64,000 bases of DNA from Erwinia tasmaniensis Et1/99 (GTDB lineage: Bacteria > Pseudomonadota > Gammaproteobacteria > Enterobacterales > Enterobacteriaceae): assembly GCF_000026185.1 (NCBI RefSeq), contig NC_010694.1, forward strand, positions 682,001-746,000, in the 5' to 3' direction. Of the stretch, positions 42,774-52,998 are shown one piece after another; position 1 is the first letter of the stretch, and each line of letters begins with the position of its first letter. The notes under the pieces were generated by a model. The model ran no database searches. It saw nothing but the letters and a program-made list of their open reading frames with translations, and had not been told where the DNA came from. The position numbers and the translations under genes are program-made.

Positions 42774-43322
42774 CTACTTATATGCGATAACGAATTTTAC
42801 GTTGGAAGCTGCATCACCAGAGGAAACTTTTTGCGCGAAAGACTTATAGTGTGCTTTCAGGTTAAAAGTGGTGATATCAGTTGCACCCGCAGCTTGCGCT
42901 GCTTGCCACGTTGTATCATCTGCTGGCTGATTCAGATTAATGACTTTATCGCCCGCACCCAATATTTCGATGCCGACTCCAAGATCAGACGTCGATTTGA
43001 GTGCTAATAAATTTGGGCTGCTATTAACGGTAGTACCCTCAAAACGCAGCCCGTAGTTATTGGCTGCTTTCGCACACCCAGTTAACCTGATAGTAAAGGG
43101 CACATCAGGCGTTTGGTCACCTATGTTTTTGAAAATACTGGTAGCATATTGCCCCAGCGTTACCGATTTTGATTGATCTCCACTATCGATAACGCAGGTG
43201 GATGCAACGAGAGAACCTAAAAACGAAATGTTACCGCCAGGGTTATTAACTGATTCGGCCTGTGCATTAACAGCAGCGAGCACTAACGCCACGCTAGCGA
43301 CAGACAGCAAAGATTTTTTCAT
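42774..43322 (-). CDS. fimbrial major subunit
   Basis: The 182-residue product has a signal peptide (ending AQA) and the pilin markers STCVIDSGDQSKSVTLGQYAT, IRLTGCAKAANNYGLRFEG and the ending VKFVIAYK. The disulfide pair is Cys41-type (STCVI) and TGCAK. As first gene with its own copy of the regulatory element, and being the most alanine/threonine-rich, it is the likely shaft subunit. Confidence 0.9.
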   Translation of the reverse strand: MKKSLLSVASVALVLAAVNAQAESVNNPGGNISFLGSLVASTCVIDSGDQSKSVTLGQYATSIFKNIGDQTPDVPFTIRLTGCAKAANNYGLRFEGTTVNSSPNLLALKSTSDLGVGIEILGAGDKVINLNQPADDTTWQAAQAAGATDITTFNLKAHYKSFAQKVSSGDAASNVKFVIAYK

Positions 43323-43472
43323 GTTTACTCCATAGATTAAAAAGGGTGAGCGGTGAATCGGACATCGTCATTCCCGACCAATTTCTCCTTTATCTCTTCG
43401 TCAACACACAAGGCAAAGGCTGTCAGGGAGTACTTGTTAGTTCAAAAATAATTTATTCCGAATAGTTCGCAC

Positions 43473-43555
43473 TATTGATTATTAATTTTATGACAATGCT
43501 GCCAATCAACAGGTAGAAACTATCATTAAATACATCCTATTGATTTGGATATTTA
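43473..43555 (-). promoter_or_regulatory. repeated fimbrial regulatory element, copy D
   Basis: On the plus strand it reads TATTGATTATTAATTTTATG, then CAATCAACAGGTAGAAACTATC and CATCCTATTGATTTGG. The outer parts CCAATCAACAGG (43502-43513) and CCTATTGATTTGG form a good spaced inverted repeat about 180-230 bases before the major subunit start. Probable binding site for a shared regulator; the rest of 43323-43702 holds only a weak GC hairpin near 43597. Confidence 0.68.
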
Positions 43556-43702
43556 ATTTAACTCTTTCTGGAAGGGTGGGGGTGGGACCGTATGCGCGGC
43601 GGATAAAAACCGCCTATGTTCTTTATCGACAATCAGATGAACATCTGAATACATCAGTTTATTTAACAAAATGTTAGGCAAGTAACACGATAGTCATGCC
43701 CG

Positions 43703-44413
43703 TCAGCGTAGACGTTTTATTTTTTTCTGCTCAAGAAGAATCTCCATTATGATCCCTTCAATTTTTCGATTAAAGGATTTGGATGGTTTCTGGAAGCGGC
43801 AGGAGATGATATAGTAAATTATTTTATTGTGTTCGTTATCAAATGAAGTAATTTCTTTAATGTCTGAAAACATCAAATCTACCGGGTAACTGTCCCATTT
43901 TCCTAAGTGTATAATCATATTTTTTAATAAAATACCTGAGCGTGTTAGTTCTGGTAGTGGGCGCTGGTACAGCAGACCAATACCGTCCCGTGACAGATCC
44001 TTGATGCGGAGCTTATAATTGAAACCATCGCGGAAACGCCCTTCACAAAAAAAATTATAGCTTTCATCTATCGCAATTCGGGTGAGGCTGCGGCGTTGTG
44101 TTATGGTAATTTCTATCGGAAAATCATAAAGTAAAGTCCCTGTCTGGCATTCAGTTTCTGATTTTCTGGTTGTAAAACTAATCCGTTCACATCGACCTTT
44201 TATCACCACTTCAACTGGCGTAGCGACGCTGTGGAGATCTTCCAAATAGGCAATGCTCAAATTCTTCAGGTCAATATGCAGAAACTGACAGCTGAGTGTA
44301 CGTTCTGGTAATATAAACTCAACATTACCATTCTTTTTCATCGATTCACGCAGCAGTGCCAGAATTTCGTAACGGTCATTTTTTTTAAGTTCTTTATATT
44401 TAGACGTTAGCAT
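43703..44413 (-). CDS. YcgR-like PilZ-domain protein
   Basis: The 236-residue product has an N-terminal YcgR-type domain (RYEILALLRESMKKNGNVEF) and a C-terminal PilZ domain with the c-di-GMP binding motifs RRSLTR (RxxxR) at about residue 128 and DLSRDGIGL (D/NxSxxG) at about residue 160. YcgR proteins slow flagellar rotation when c-di-GMP is high. A copy at the head of a fimbrial cluster could link c-di-GMP to the switch from swimming to attachment. It is not translationally coupled to the fimbrial genes (380 bases apart). The flagellar or fimbrial target is unknown. Confidence 0.85.
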   Translation of the reverse strand: MLTSKYKELKKNDRYEILALLRESMKKNGNVEFILPERTLSCQFLHIDLKNLSIAYLEDLHSVATPVEVVIKGRCERISFTTRKSETECQTGTLLYDFPIEITITQRRSLTRIAIDESYNFFCEGRFRDGFNYKLRIKDLSRDGIGLLYQRPLPELTRSGILLKNMIIHLGKWDSYPVDLMFSDIKEITSFDNEHNKIIYYIISCRFQKPSKSFNRKIEGIIMEILLEQKKIKRLR

Positions 44414-44830
44414 TTTAGTCGTACCCTGCAGTGTGAGTGAAGATCATTTTATGAAATGACATTTTTGGGGTGCCAAACACCTATGGGTTGCTATTAAAGT
44501 CTTGTTGTTACATTCAAGTTTTAAACATTGTTACAGCCATTTCGTGCCGTTATCTATCTGACCAAGACTATTTTCACGAGTATAACTCTGCATAATCACG
44601 CTAATTTGTGATCCTTCGCTCATAAACGAATCGGCCCTGCCGGGTATTAATCAAAGAAGGCATCGTGAGCGGCATATTGCACACTGAATCGAATCAGCCA
44701 GCTTAAACATGGTCATTAAAAAAATAAAATCGGTTTTTGATATCAATAAATGTCAACTGACTGAAGTCACGATCGAAATTCCGTTACCTTGATACATGTC
44801 CAATCTAACTTATTCACCGGAGAATGTATC
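44414..44830. promoter_or_regulatory. divergent region between the PilZ protein and the large toxin
   Basis: This AT-rich region separates two genes pointing away from each other, so both promoters should lie here. No hrp box, clear -35/-10 pair or operator was recognised. GGAG at 44819-44822 is the ribosome binding site of the toxin gene. Confidence 0.4.
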
Positions 44831-47800
44831 GTGCCCAATATAAATCTGCAAATAAACCCACAAACCACTTTCTCCTGCTCATCCGGAGGCTCCGCCAGTA
44901 AGCATGGCGAGGCCACCAGGCTGAGCAAGTTGCTGGGGTCCGCTACCAACTCGACAGTCAGGTATCTTATCGATCCGGTACTCAACACAGGGAGGGGGAT
45001 TTACAGGTCATTGCATGAATGGTCACCCTGGCATGTTTACCGCGCCTGCGAACAGGATTTTGAGCTGCAATCGGTGCACGACAAGGGTGATGAGCTGCTC
45101 AACCGGGCGGAAGCCATCAATCATTCCAGCCGCACGCAGAATGAGCATCAGACTCTGCCGTTAATACTCAAGGGAAAAGTGGGGATTGCCCTTGGTGCGG
45201 TTTTGCTCAGCGGAGCAGGCTGTGGGGCGGGGTATTATTTTAGAAGAAATGTCAGCGATGCCCCGACGGGGGACTTCAGCGAGGATCCCCCCGGCACGAC
45301 AGCGAGCAGTAGTTCAGGCATTCCGTATAACGCGAGTGGCAAAACACTGCGGGATCCAATGACGATTCATCTTCATCGTCATGATGACGCGGCAGGCGGC
45401 AACGGTTCCCCTAGCCGACCCGGTTTCTATGCCCTGCCGGAGGCAGACAACATCCCTGCGAATGGGATGCCTGACGCCGGAAAAAGGAAAAAGCGACATA
45501 TTAAAATACCCGACACGATCAAAGAGGCAAACAGAAAAATAATCTGGCATCTTTATAATGAAAATTATTTGGAAGAGATCGATGTCAATAAAACAAATAT
45601 GCTTATTGCGGCATCCGATTATCTTTTGACTGTAGATGGTTTCACGCAAGAGGATAAATTCAGGCTGTTAGCCAGGAAAGTACTTGCCGCAGCAGGCCTG
45701 TATGGCGGAGAAGATCACGAAACGCTTTCAATGCAGCAGGTAAAAGCTGCCATCCGCTACTGGTTTTTCAATAATGTACTGGGAGGTACTCCTGAAGAAG
45801 TCATCGCAAAAAAGATGGCGTTCAGCAAGTCTCCTACTGATTATACGCCCGGTAAGATTAAAAAACTCTTCTCATTTGAAATGCTCTATTCAAACTCCTC
45901 ATCATATGTTGACGAAGTCGACAAGAAAAGTTTTGATGCTTTTAATCTGATGTGGACTTCGCTACTGAATGAAGAAATGCGTTTTTTAAGATTCGCAGAT
46001 GCGTTAGATAAGGGGTTTGTGCTTTACGGTGAAAAGTTCGCTTCTCTTTATGCTGGAACGAAATTTTTTGAAGACGTAGAATATTGGAGCTGTACCGCAG
46101 AAGAAGCGGTGAAAGCGGGTGACGTGATATGGAATCTGGCTCTTAATGGCAATATCACAGAGCATCAAATAGATTATCTTCGCGTACCGGCTCTCTTTTT
46201 TATCGCCAAGAATTCACCGAAAAAATTCGCTAATGAAGTCCCTATCCGCGATCTCAGTTCGGCTGCCATTATGGAGTATATCGTCAGCCGGAAAAAAAAC
46301 CTTATAATTTCACTTTATAATTCTTATCTTAATGCGGTAACTTCTTGGCGCAGTAAGGGGAAACTGGCTGATGATTTTATATCTCAGTGCCCCACCGCAG
46401 AATTATTCGCACTGCCTGATATAGCAGATGGCATCCGAAATGAGCAGCAGCGCCGTAAAAATGCCGTACCTGGCGTCAAGCAGAATTATTTAAACGGTTG
46501 GAGGAAACCCTGCAAAAGTTCGCCTGAAAGTTTGAGTGATGAGTACAAAAAAATAACATTAAATGTTGCTGACAGCTTTAAGGAGCTTGATAAAAATCTT
46601 ATTTTATCGGCTTTTGAATCCTTGCCGGTCGTTGAGCATGACTTTATTTCTTCATTGGATGCGGTGATGTTTCCGGTGGCTTTTAGTATGAGAACCAGCC
46701 GGGGTACGTGGGCCACGTATGGCATAGCAACGAATAACGACTTCAATGTCTTTCTGAAACATACCGATCTTATTTCTGTGAATCATCTAAGGGAGGAAAG
46801 GATCTATGCTCTGAAAAGAAATAATGAGAAACATGAGGGCTACAGCATTATTCGTGTTGACTATGATATTAGAAAATACATTGATTCTGACATCTTTAAC
46901 TACAATGGATTTGGTACTTATTACCGGGTGGATGGTAACAAAGTGAAATGCAGTAATGATAACTTCGAATATACTATCAAGGCTGACCGCAGTCACGTAT
47001 CCGCTAGAGACGGTGATATAAAATCGCTTATCAATTTCCTCAGCACATTACATCGTGACAATCTCTACCAATCTCTTTATGAAATGGGAAACGACAGCTC
47101 GGATATCATTAAAATTTGGAACATTGTCAAACACACTATTCCTTTTTACGATTGCGCTGAAGGCATAATGAATAACGATCCCGTTCAGGGGGTGCCTTCC
47201 TGTATTATGGATGGTATTTCATCAGCACCTGCATTCATGCTAGCTGTAGATTTGACTGGGCGTTTTGGGATGAAGCTTGCTCATGCAGCTCTTCATGGTG
47301 TAGCGACCGTCGGCAAAGCGGGGGTAATATCAGTAGTTAAACACACGCTTAAACATGTCGGTCCTCCCGGCATTGCTGAAATGACTTTATTAGGCAAAAC
47401 GGCGCTGAGAGGCATCGATCCAGGTTTTGAGCTGCTGTCGACAGCCAGCCGGAGTTTTAGTAAAAGAGTGTTAGCGCTGTTGGCATCCGATAGCAAAACG
47501 TCTGGATTGGCGCAAAAGATTGCACCATCCGGTGTTATCGACAGCCAGCCTTTGACACCACCGGCAGAATTAATAATGGCTTCAATTCCCGGCACGGAAT
47601 TAAGTATAACTTTAAAACGTATCAGGCATGAAAATGGGAGGGATCTGTATGTACAGTTTAATCCTGAAACAGGGGAAGCGTTCGGCATCCCCTATTATCT
47701 GGTTGGCGAATTTTTTCATCAAGCCCCGGTAAAATATCTCGATGAGAATGCTTATTCTGACAGTAACCTTGAATATGTAATCAATGAGGTGCCTGCATTA

Positions 47801-49639
47801 AATCTTGCTCACTTAACACATTTAACACCTGATGATAAAGGGTTGTACAGTTATATAGATTTTGTTACGCATCAAAAAAGACGCGCTCTAAAAGTCAAGG
47901 GTCTATTCTATCGTATTGAACCGGGAAGAGAGGCCTGGTCAATAAGATTTAGCGATAAAAAGAATATAGAAGTCGCTCGATTTGACGATATTTATTATAA
48001 AATCAATGAAGCGACGAGGCTGGATGTGAAATATCAACCCTGTCGGTCACTACGTTCGCCAACCGGGCGCTGCGTGCATTTGTCCCCCATGCTGGAGAAT
48101 GCCTTCAAGGAAAATAAGCGTTTTGGGACCCCGGAAAGACATTTGCCCACGCTAAACCCAGCAGAATCTCATCCGGGGCTTTATAAAAACCCACACGGGA
48201 AGTTGTATATAAAATATGAGGATGTTTTTTTTAGATTGAAAAATGAATACCCAAAAAAACCGGATGAAATTCTGTCAGTCACTGGCCCAAAATCAGGATT
48301 TATTTTCGGTAAGTTAATGAAGAAGAAAATAGCGGAGGTGACTGCTAGCAGAGATGGAGGGGGGTACTACTTTAATACGCCGGAAGAAAATATGATGGAG
48401 TGCGCAGGAACCAGTAAAGCCGTAGCAGAGCTGCATTCTGCCATGAGAAGACTGTCGTTTATGGATCATCGAAATTTTCTCATGCCTGAAAATATGAGGG
48501 CGACTGCAATAAAGATGGATAAAAAAGTATTGAATGACAGAGATTATTATTCTGACGGCCTTGAAGCTGAGGAGGAAAATATAGTCATTACTTTCAGGAA
48601 GAATACGGAAAGTATGCTGGCGGATGCGAGGAACTTCTTCCTAAAAGGAACGGACTACCTTAAAAAAGGTGATGTCCCTGCCATAGCTTTATCGGATGAA
48701 CCGAAATATTTCCTCTCAAAAATATACGAAAAGAATAACGGTATAGCGATAGGTGAGTATCACTCATCAATAGCCAGCAAGAAGTTCATCATTGAAAATA
48801 TTGATGTTCTCCACAAAAATGGCGTCAGAACGCTCTATCTCGAACATCTACAAACCGATATGCATCAGGATGATCTGGATGGCTTCTTTAAAACGGGGGT
48901 AATGTCAGTCAGGCTACAAAATTTCATTACCGAACTGGATTTAATGTTTGAGACGGATTGGCTTGGACGCTATACGTTTATGACGCTAATAAAAACGGCG
49001 CAGAAGAGGAAGATCCGTATTACGGCTATCGATTCATTTGTCAGTTATTACGGTATTCCGCCAAGTTCAGGAAGCACTGACAGAGTGGCATTAATGAATT
49101 ATTACTCTCACCTGCTGATCAATGTGAACCAGTTACATCACCAGAGTAAATGGATTGCTCTAGTGGGGAGTGCTCATATAAATACATTCGAAGGTGTGCC
49201 CGGTCTGGCTGATTTAAACGCGGTGGTCAGCATTCGCGTTAACGATCTTCCCGCTGATGAAACGGGAGGGATATTTAAAGATCCAGGTGAAATTTATCGC
49301 TGTTCCCGGGCACATCGCCCCAGGGCGGTACAGGGGGATTTGCTGCTTGAAGTTGGGGTGACTAACGCAAGACATACTATGACGCCCCCTTCTGTCATAA
49401 CGTTATTAAAAAATCCCGGTCAGTTTATTATTGAAAAGAGAGGTGTTAAAAACTTTCTGGTATATATGGACAGATGGCATAACTTGTTACATTACCCTAT
49501 CGATCTTACGCCTGATAATCGTTTTTACCTGAATACCAATGAAGAGCGGTGGGATATCGTTTCCAGAGAAAGTTTTGAGCGTCTTGATGAGATGGTGCGC
49601 TTTATTGAGAACAACCGTGTAATGACACTGGTTGCCTGA
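44831..49639 (+). CDS. large toxin-like protein with Tiki/ChaN/EreA-like C-terminal domain
   Basis: The GTG at 44831 is preferred, since GGAGA lies eight bases upstream; an in-frame TTG at 44789 has none. The 1,602-residue product has a Ser-rich N-terminus without a Sec signal and a glycine-rich hydrophobic helix at about residues 113-137 (VGIALGAVLLSGAGCGAGYYF). A long helical middle follows, with another hydrophobic stretch near residues 800-840. The C-terminal domain from about residue 1,300 has GIAIGEYHSS, VRTLYLEHLQTD, ITAIDSFVSYYG and WIALVGSAHINTF. This resembles the Tiki/ChaN/erythromycin-esterase superfamily found in Pasteurella multocida toxin-like and other large effectors. Its target and secretion route are unknown. 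AT-rich composition suggests horizontal acquisition. Confidence 0.7.
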   Translation: MPNINLQINPQTTFSCSSGGSASKHGEATRLSKLLGSATNSTVRYLIDPVLNTGRGIYRSLHEWSPWHVYRACEQDFELQSVHDKGDELLNRAEAINHSSRTQNEHQTLPLILKGKVGIALGAVLLSGAGCGAGYYFRRNVSDAPTGDFSEDPPGTTASSSSGIPYNASGKTLRDPMTIHLHRHDDAAGGNGSPSRPGFYALPEADNIPANGMPDAGKRKKRHIKIPDTIKEANRKIIWHLYNENYLEEIDVNKTNMLIAASDYLLTVDGFTQEDKFRLLARKVLAAAGLYGGEDHETLSMQQVKAAIRYWFFNNVLGGTPEEVIAKKMAFSKSPTDYTPGKIKKLFSFEMLYSNSSSYVDEVDKKSFDAFNLMWTSLLNEEMRFLRFADALDKGFVLYGEKFASLYAGTKFFEDVEYWSCTAEEAVKAGDVIWNLALNGNITEHQIDYLRVPALFFIAKNSPKKFANEVPIRDLSSAAIMEYIVSRKKNLIISLYNSYLNAVTSWRSKGKLADDFISQCPTAELFALPDIADGIRNEQQRRKNAVPGVKQNYLNGWRKPCKSSPESLSDEYKKITLNVADSFKELDKNLILSAFESLPVVEHDFISSLDAVMFPVAFSMRTSRGTWATYGIATNNDFNVFLKHTDLISVNHLREERIYALKRNNEKHEGYSIIRVDYDIRKYIDSDIFNYNGFGTYYRVDGNKVKCSNDNFEYTIKADRSHVSARDGDIKSLINFLSTLHRDNLYQSLYEMGNDSSDIIKIWNIVKHTIPFYDCAEGIMNNDPVQGVPSCIMDGISSAPAFMLAVDLTGRFGMKLAHAALHGVATVGKAGVISVVKHTLKHVGPPGIAEMTLLGKTALRGIDPGFELLSTASRSFSKRVLALLASDSKTSGLAQKIAPSGVIDSQPLTPPAELIMASIPGTELSITLKRIRHENGRDLYVQFNPETGEAFGIPYYLVGEFFHQAPVKYLDENAYSDSNLEYVINEVPALNLAHLTHLTPDDKGLYSYIDFVTHQKRRALKVKGLFYRIEPGREAWSIRFSDKKNIEVARFDDIYYKINEATRLDVKYQPCRSLRSPTGRCVHLSPMLENAFKENKRFGTPERHLPTLNPAESHPGLYKNPHGKLYIKYEDVFFRLKNEYPKKPDEILSVTGPKSGFIFGKLMKKKIAEVTASRDGGGYYFNTPEENMMECAGTSKAVAELHSAMRRLSFMDHRNFLMPENMRATAIKMDKKVLNDRDYYSDGLEAEEENIVITFRKNTESMLADARNFFLKGTDYLKKGDVPAIALSDEPKYFLSKIYEKNNGIAIGEYHSSIASKKFIIENIDVLHKNGVRTLYLEHLQTDMHQDDLDGFFKTGVMSVRLQNFITELDLMFETDWLGRYTFMTLIKTAQKRKIRITAIDSFVSYYGIPPSSGSTDRVALMNYYSHLLINVNQLHHQSKWIALVGSAHINTFEGVPGLADLNAVVSIRVNDLPADETGGIFKDPGEIYRCSRAHRPRAVQGDLLLEVGVTNARHTMTPPSVITLLKNPGQFIIEKRGVKNFLVYMDRWHNLLHYPIDLTPDNRFYLNTNEERWDIVSRESFERLDEMVRFIENNRVMTLVA

Positions 49640-49809
49640 CAGGGGCGTTAACGCGCCAGAACCCTTACTGATATTTGCGAATGTATGCTCCTTCTGCTGC
49701 GACCGATATTTTTGCCACATCGTCTGCGGTCCTGCTATGACTCCTGACCGTGCAGAGGCGGCTTGTGCTCTGCATGTAACCGCTGTTTACCTTTGATGAG
49801 AAAAGAGCT

Positions 49810-50904
49810 ATGTCCGCCGATCTACGTCAGCCGGAGTCACTGCTGAGCACCTATGTATTTGACCATTATCGTCAATACTGTCCGGCTGAGTATCATGATG
49901 CCATCGCGCACGGGTGCGATCTTCATCTGGACTATTCTCGCTGGCTGAATGGACACAGGCCGCCGCCATACTGGTTAAATCATCCGCCAACGCAGGGCAG
50001 CGAGCGGCAGCGGTTAGATCGTGCCAAAGGGGCGCTGGTCGGGCTGGCGGTGGCGGATGCGGTGGGCACCACGCTGGAGTTTTTGCCGCGTGACCAGCAG
50101 TTCGTCAGTGATATGGTCGGCGGCGGCCCCTTTCAGCTGAAGGTCGGCGAGTGGACCGATGACACTTCAATGGCGCTGTGCCTGGCGGAAACCTATCTGC
50201 ACCTCGGCAGGCTGGATCTGACCGATTTTCGTAACCGGCTGGTTAACTGGTATCGGCACGGGGTCAACAGCGCCAACGGCATCTGCTTTGATATCGGCAA
50301 CGCCACCCGTCATGCGCTGGAGCAGTATCTGTTACAGGGGAGCGACTGGTTTGGCAATACCGGGCCGCAAAGCGCGGGCAATGCGGCGATTATTCGTCTG
50401 GCCCCGGCGGCGATCTTCCAGCGTCACTCCCTGCTGCGTACCCTGCATGATGCGGAACAGCAGGGGCGTGCCACCCACGGCGCGCTGGAGTCGCTGGACG
50501 CCAGCCGTCTGCTGGGGCGGGTGCTCTGTTTACTGCTGAATGGTGCCGATAAGCGCACGGCAATGGCTCCGGGACTGTGCCCGTTTAATGCCCGAACCGC
50601 GCTGATTAATGCCGGGGAATATCAACATAAATCCCGAGCGCAGATCCGCTCCAGCGGCTATGTGATTGATACGCTGGAAGCGGCAATGTGGGCGGTCTGG
50701 CAGACGGATAATTTCCGTGACGCGGTGCTGCTGGCGGCCAATCTGGCCGACGATGCCGACAGCGTGGCCGCGACAGCCGGGCAGATTGCCGGCGCGCTTT
50801 ACGGCTACAGCACTATTCCGCCGGACTGGCGGGAGAAACTGGTCGAAGAGCCGCGTATCGCCCGGCTGGCACAGCAGTTGTTTGCAGCCGCTCCGGCGGC
50901 GTAG
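49810..50904 (+). CDS. ADP-ribosylglycohydrolase (DraG family)
   Basis: The 364-residue product has the DraG fold markers: GALVGLAVADAVGTTLEF, the metal-binding GEWTDDTSMAL, and the C-terminal NLADDADSVAATAGQIAGALYG with the other metal ligands. These enzymes remove ADP-ribose from arginine or other residues. About 70 N-terminal residues precede the catalytic domain and are of unknown role. It lies alone between the toxin and prfC, on the border of the conserved chromosome. Both a housekeeping role and protection against ADP-ribosylating T6SS toxins are possible; no ADP-ribosyltransferase gene is seen in the window. Confidence 0.88.
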   Translation: MSADLRQPESLLSTYVFDHYRQYCPAEYHDAIAHGCDLHLDYSRWLNGHRPPPYWLNHPPTQGSERQRLDRAKGALVGLAVADAVGTTLEFLPRDQQFVSDMVGGGPFQLKVGEWTDDTSMALCLAETYLHLGRLDLTDFRNRLVNWYRHGVNSANGICFDIGNATRHALEQYLLQGSDWFGNTGPQSAGNAAIIRLAPAAIFQRHSLLRTLHDAEQQGRATHGALESLDASRLLGRVLCLLLNGADKRTAMAPGLCPFNARTALINAGEYQHKSRAQIRSSGYVIDTLEAAMWAVWQTDNFRDAVLLAANLADDADSVAATAGQIAGALYGYSTIPPDWREKLVEEPRIARLAQQLFAAAPAA

Positions 50905-51132
50905 TCTATCCTGTTCTGCCGCTCAACCTGACTGTGCGCTGGCTATTGATAAAGCCGTATCGGGAGGATGAATACCACGTACCGGCGCTTTTCCACGGAT
51001 TAAGCGCCGTTCCGCATTGTGTCTGGCGCTGGGATCGGCGAAAATGCCGACCATTAATGTTCAATCGGCTGTGCCAGTCCGCTACGCGCGCTGCGTAACG
51101 GACTGGTGCAGCGCCAAACCAGAAGAATCTTC

Positions 51133-52722
51133 ATGTCAAATGCACCTTTTATGCAAGAGGTGGCACGCCGCCGCACTTTTGCCATCATTTCCCATCCGGA
51201 CGCCGGTAAGACTACCATCACCGAAAAGGTGCTGCTGTTCGGACAGGCGATCCAGACCGCCGGTACGGTAAAAGGCCGCGGCTCCAACCAGCATGCCAAA
51301 TCTGACTGGATGGAAATGGAGAAGCAGCGTGGTATCTCCATTACCACCTCGGTAATGCAGTTCCCCTATCGCGGAAGCCTGGTGAACCTGCTGGATACCC
51401 CCGGACACGAAGACTTCTCTGAAGATACCTACCGTACCCTGACGGCGGTGGACTGCTGCCTGATGGTGATCGATGCTGCTAAAGGCGTTGAGGATCGTAC
51501 CCGCAAGCTGATGGAAGTCACCCGCCTGCGCGATACGCCGATCCTGACCTTTATGAACAAGCTGGATCGCGATATCCGTGACCCGATGGAAGTGATGGAT
51601 GAAGTGGAAAGCGAGCTGAAGATCGCCTGCGCGCCTATCACCTGGCCCGTTGGCTGCGGCAAGCTGTTTAAAGGCGTTTACCACCTGTATAAAGATGAGA
51701 CCTACCTGTACCAGTCCGGTAAAGGCCACACTATTCAGGAAGTGCGCATTGTTAAAGGGCTGGGTAATCCGGAGCTGGATGCTGCCATCGGCGACGAGCT
51801 CGCCGCCCAGCTGCGCGACGAGCTGGAGCTGGTACAGGGGGCTTCGCACGAATTCGATCGTGACGCCTTCCTGAACGGTAAGTTAAGCCCGGTGTTCTTC
51901 GGCACGGCGTTGGGTAACTTCGGCGTTGACCATATGCTCGACGGGTTGGTGGAGTGGGCGCCGTCGCCGATGCCGCGTAACACCGATCTGCGTACCGTCA
52001 CCGCTACCGATGAGAAATTCACCGGTTTCGTGTTCAAAATCCAGGCCAATATGGACCCGAAACACCGCGACCGCGTGGCGTTTATGCGCGTGGTGTCCGG
52101 CAAGTATGAAAAAGGCATGAAGCTGCGCCAGGTGCGCACCGGTAAAGATGTGGTGATAGCCGATGCGCTGACCTTTATGGCCGGGGACCGTTCACACGTT
52201 GAAGAGGCGTATCCCGGCGATATTATCGGCCTGCATAACCACGGGACTATCCAGATCGGCGATACTTTTACCCAGGGCGAGAATATGAAGTTCACCGGCA
52301 TTCCGAACTTCGCGCCGGAGCTGTTCCGCCGTATCCGCCTGCGCGACCCGCTTAAGCAGAAACAGCTGCTGAAAGGGTTGGTTCAGCTGTCGGAGGAGGG
52401 CGCTGTACAGGTATTCCGCCCGGTGCACAACAACGATCTGATCGTTGGCGCGGTGGGGGTGCTACAGTTTGATGTGGTGGTGGCGCGCCTGAAAAGTGAG
52501 TACAACGTCGAAGCGATTTATGAAGCGATCAACGTCTCTACCGCGCGCTGGGTAGAGTGCGATGACGTGAAGAAATTTGACGAATTCCAGCGTAAAAATG
52601 AGATCAACCTGGCCTTAGACGGCGGGGATAACCTGACCTACATCGCCCCGACGATGGTGAACCTGAACATTACTCAGGAACGTTATCCTGACGTGGTGTT
52701 CCGCAAAACCCGCGAGCATTAA
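51133..52722 (+). CDS. prfC: peptide chain release factor 3
   Basis: RF3 is a GTPase that removes RF1 and RF2 from the ribosome after termination. The ATG at 51133 gives [20 protein letters not shown] and 529 residues, the same length as E. coli PrfC; an earlier in-frame ATG at 51106 is not supported. GTPase motifs are present: [13 protein letters not shown] (G1), [16 protein letters not shown] (G3) and FMNKLDRD (G4). It is the first gene of the conserved chromosomal part. rimI and yjjG, which precede prfC in E. coli, are not here. Confidence 0.97.
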   Translation: MSNAPFMQEVARRRTFAIISHPDAGKTTITEKVLLFGQAIQTAGTVKGRGSNQHAKSDWMEMEKQRGISITTSVMQFPYRGSLVNLLDTPGHEDFSEDTYRTLTAVDCCLMVIDAAKGVEDRTRKLMEVTRLRDTPILTFMNKLDRDIRDPMEVMDEVESELKIACAPITWPVGCGKLFKGVYHLYKDETYLYQSGKGHTIQEVRIVKGLGNPELDAAIGDELAAQLRDELELVQGASHEFDRDAFLNGKLSPVFFGTALGNFGVDHMLDGLVEWAPSPMPRNTDLRTVTATDEKFTGFVFKIQANMDPKHRDRVAFMRVVSGKYEKGMKLRQVRTGKDVVIADALTFMAGDRSHVEEAYPGDIIGLHNHGTIQIGDTFTQGENMKFTGIPNFAPELFRRIRLRDPLKQKQLLKGLVQLSEEGAVQVFRPVHNNDLIVGAVGVLQFDVVVARLKSEYNVEAIYEAINVSTARWVECDDVKKFDEFQRKNEINLALDGGDNLTYIAPTMVNLNITQERYPDVVFRKTREH

Positions 52723-52742
52723 TCTTCGCTTTTGCCGGCGGC

Positions 52743-52764
52743 GGCGGGCCTATCCTGGCCCGCC
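52743..52764 (+). terminator. hairpin after prfC
   Basis: Perfect 8-bp arms GGCGGGCC and GGCCCGCC with a 6-base loop (TATCCT). No T run follows directly (CGCTTACAG), so termination may be partial. The remaining bases to osmY (up to 52998) show no gene and probably contain the osmY promoter. Confidence 0.6.
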
Positions 52765-52998
52765 CGCTTACAGACTCCTCCTAAAGAATCTGCTTTTTGC
52801 TGTTTTATCCATCAATCCCACTGTTGTTTCCTGTGAAATCCTGATTACCAACTATATTCATTTGCACAGGACGCAAAATATGCGGCGCGGTTGCTGCAAC
52901 GTTCACAGGCGATAGCATTATGCCGACATCTACAGTCACGTCGTTTGTGGCTGAAAAGCTCACCGTTGTGAGTTGTCTAAGACTAAAGGAACAAATCG

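Noticed and set aside
44414..44830. hrp box (HrpL promoter) before the large toxin gene, which would point to type III secretion
   Set aside because: No GGAAC...CCAC pair with the right spacing is visible, so the secretion route stays open.
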